Source of the DNA: WHSO01 sp050485485
GTDB taxonomy: Bacteria; Pseudomonadota; Alphaproteobacteria; SMXQ01
Direction: 5' to 3'
Length of the DNA stretch: 33,547 bases
Assembly: GCA_050485485.1 (NCBI GenBank)
Contig: JBJHBM010000025.1
Span: forward strand, 1 to 33,547
Both the position numbers and the translations under genes were made by a program. The notes under the pieces are model-generated. The model was not told the DNA's origin. It saw only the letters and a program-made list of their open reading frames with translations, and ran no database searches. This document shows, in pieces, positions 32,044 to 33,547 of this stretch. Numbering within the stretch: the first letter of the stretch is position 1; every line of letters begins with the position of its first letter.

Positions 32044-33547
32044 TCACGACTCCTCCTGCCCCGGCCCCGCGAGCAGGCCCTTCAAGCGATAGACGAGGTC
32101 GAGCGCCGCCTTCGGCGTGAGCGCATCGGGATGGACCGCGCGCAGCGCGTCCTCGACCGCGGAGGACGCGGCCTGCGCGGCCTCCGCCGGCGGCGCTTTC
32201 GGCGCGGCGGCGAACAGCGGCAGGTCGTCGGCGAGGCGCGACAGCGCGTCGGCCTTCTCCCCCCGCTCCAGCGCGCGCAGCACCTCCTCCGCGCGCGCGA
32301 GCGCGGCCTCCGGCAGTCCCGCGAGGCGCGCGACGTGGATGCCGTAGGAGCGGTCGGCGGTGCCGGGCCCGACCTCGTGCAGGAACACCACGTCGTCCTG
32401 CCATTCCTTGACCCGCATGGCGTGGTTGGAGAGCTCCGCCAGGCGCGCGGTGAGCCCGGTCAGCTCGTGGTAGTGGGTCGCGAACAGGGCACGGCAGCGG
32501 TTGACCTCGTGCAGGTGCTCGATGGCGGCCCAGGCGATCGAGAGCCCGTCGAAGGTGGCGGTGCCGCGCCCGATCTCGTCCAGGATCACGAGGCTGCGCG
32601 GCCCCGCCTGGTTCAGGATCGCGGCGGTCTCCACCATCTCCACCATGAAGGTCGAGCGCCCGCGCGCGAGGTCGTCGGCGGCGCCGACGCGCGAGAACAG
32701 CTTGTCCACCACGCCGACATGAGCCGAGGCGGCGGGCACGAAGCAGCCGATCTGCGCCATCACCGCGATCAGCGCGTTCTGGCGCAGGAAGGTGGACTTG
32801 CCCGCCATGTTGGGGCCGGTCACCAGCCACAGGCGCGAGGCGGTCTCTCCGTCCGCCTCCCCGCTGCCGGCATCGCGCGCGGTGAGGTTGCAGTCGTTGG
32901 GCACGAAGGCGGCTTCGCCGGCGCGGGCGAGGGCCGCCTCCACCACCGGGTGGCGGCCGCCCTCGACGCGGAAGGCGAGCGAGCCGTCGACCCGGGGGCG
33001 GACGTAGCCGCGCTCGCGCGCGAGCGCCGCGAACCCGCAGGCCGCGTCGAACCAGGCGAGCGCGCGGGCGGCGCGGGCCACGTCCTCCGCCGCGTCCGTC
33101 ACGCGCCGGGCGAGGTCGTCGAAGATCGCGAGCTCCTGGGCGAGCGCGCGTTCGGCCGCGCGCGCGACGCGGGTCTCGAGGTCCACCAGCGCGTCGGTGT
33201 TGAAGCGCACGGCGGAGGCGATGGTCTGGCGGTGGTGGAAGAAGCGCGCCTCCCCGCCGGGGCCGCGCGCGGCGGCGAGGACATCGGCCTGGTTGGGACG
33301 CACCTCGATGAAATAGCCGAGCACGTTGTTGTGCTTGATGCGCAGGCCCGCGATGCCGGAGGCCTCACGGTAGTCGCGCTCCAGCCCCGCGATCAGGCGC
33401 CGGCTCTCGTCGCGGAGCGTGCGCGTCTCGTCGAGGGCGGCGTCGAACCCCTTGGCGACGAAGCCGCCGTCGCGGGCGAGCAGCGGCAGCTCCGGCGCCA
33501 GCGCGCGGCCGAGCAGGTCCACCAGCGCGGCGTGGTCGCCCAGCATG
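32044..33547 (-). CDS. mutS: DNA mismatch repair protein MutS, 5' part missing
   Basis: About 500 C-terminal residues are present; the start lies beyond the right edge, so the ATG at 33546 is internal. Visible regions are the lever and clamp domains (including KHNNVLGYFIEV and FFHHRQTIASAVRF), and the ABC-type ATPase with Walker A TGPNMAGKST (about residue 243 of the visible part). SLVILDEIGRGTATFDGLSIAWAA and FATHYHELT, the signature, Walker B and switch regions, follow. A C-terminal tail of about 80 residues ends at 32044. The mismatch-reading domain with its Phe-x-Glu motif is not in the window. MutS recognises base mismatches and recruits MutL. Confidence 0.97.
   Translation of the reverse strand, partial: MLGDHAALVDLLGRALAPELPLLARDGGFVAKGFDAALDETRTLRDESRRLIAGLERDYREASGIAGLRIKHNNVLGYFIEVRPNQADVLAAARGPGGEARFFHHRQTIASAVRFNTDALVDLETRVARAAERALAQELAIFDDLARRVTDAAEDVARAARALAWFDAACGFAALARERGYVRPRVDGSLAFRVEGGRHPVVEAALARAGEAAFVPNDCNLTARDAGSGEADGETASRLWLVTGPNMAGKSTFLRQNALIAVMAQIGCFVPAASAHVGVVDKLFSRVGAADDLARGRSTFMVEMVETAAILNQAGPRSLVILDEIGRGTATFDGLSIAWAAIEHLHEVNRCRALFATHYHELTGLTARLAELSNHAMRVKEWQDDVVFLHEVGPGTADRSYGIHVARLAGLPEAALARAEEVLRALERGEKADALSRLADDLPLFAAAPKAPPAEAAQAASSAVEDALRAVHPDALTPKAALDLVYRLKGLLAGPGQEES

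Overview
The window is a GC-rich chromosomal segment dominated by housekeeping genes, with the gene content and order expected of an alphaproteobacterium. The evidence is the chain rimP-nusA-ylxR, phrR-type HTH regulator-metK-trmB, lnt-corC-ybeY-phoH-miaB-plsC, fur, rimI-tsaB, nfu-uspA-trpS-murJ-glnD and mutS, plus a MucR/Ros regulator, a candidate ornithine-lipid gene pair and an Alph_Pro_TM protein. A Rhodospirillales-like source is my best guess; no rRNA or other marker in the window settles it. Both ends cut through genes: ylxR at the left and mutS at the right.

Layout. Positions 1-5250, all minus strand, hold the transcription/translation block (ylxR, nusA, rimP), trmB, metK and an XRE-type regulator. 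Positions 5374-12674 form one tightly packed minus-strand run of seven genes (olsB, plsC/olsA, miaB, phoH, ybeY, corC, lnt), most joined by 4-base stop/start overlaps; it combines lipid and lipoprotein acylation with RNA modification and processing. Positions 12728-14067 carry fur, mucR and a divergent TusA-like gene. Positions 14083-15341 are tsaB-rimI. Positions 15377-18348 carry three envelope genes: a D-Ala-D-Ala dipeptidase, a secreted polysaccharide deacetylase with an altered metal site, and a Bax-type glucosaminidase. Positions 18444-21440 carry nfu, a universal stress protein, an Alph_Pro_TM membrane protein and a TSUP transporter. Positions 21585-27213 are trpS, murJ and glnD.

Positions 27316-31908, between glnD and mutS, are the most accessory-looking part. 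They hold an isochorismatase-like hydrolase, an FMN alpha-hydroxyacid dehydrogenase, an Asp/Glu-racemase/maleate-isomerase family enzyme and a short-chain dehydrogenase. A separate pair follows, an unrecognised membrane protein and a 71-residue protein, with a good promoter just after mutS. The enzyme set looks like a small organic-acid catabolic cassette, but its substrate cannot be read from the sequence.

I found no CRISPR array, insertion sequence, phage gene, tRNA or rRNA. No gene-free stretch exceeds 300 bases; the longest is about 240 bases, between uspA and nfu. The regulatory features most worth following are a terminator-like hairpin in the rimP leader, a palindrome over the metK ribosome binding site, a Fur-box-like sequence over the fur promoter, and an inverted repeat in the leader of the HTH gene. 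I did not see a convincing novel multi-gene system. The best candidates for something undescribed are the membrane/small-protein pair and the four-enzyme cassette.
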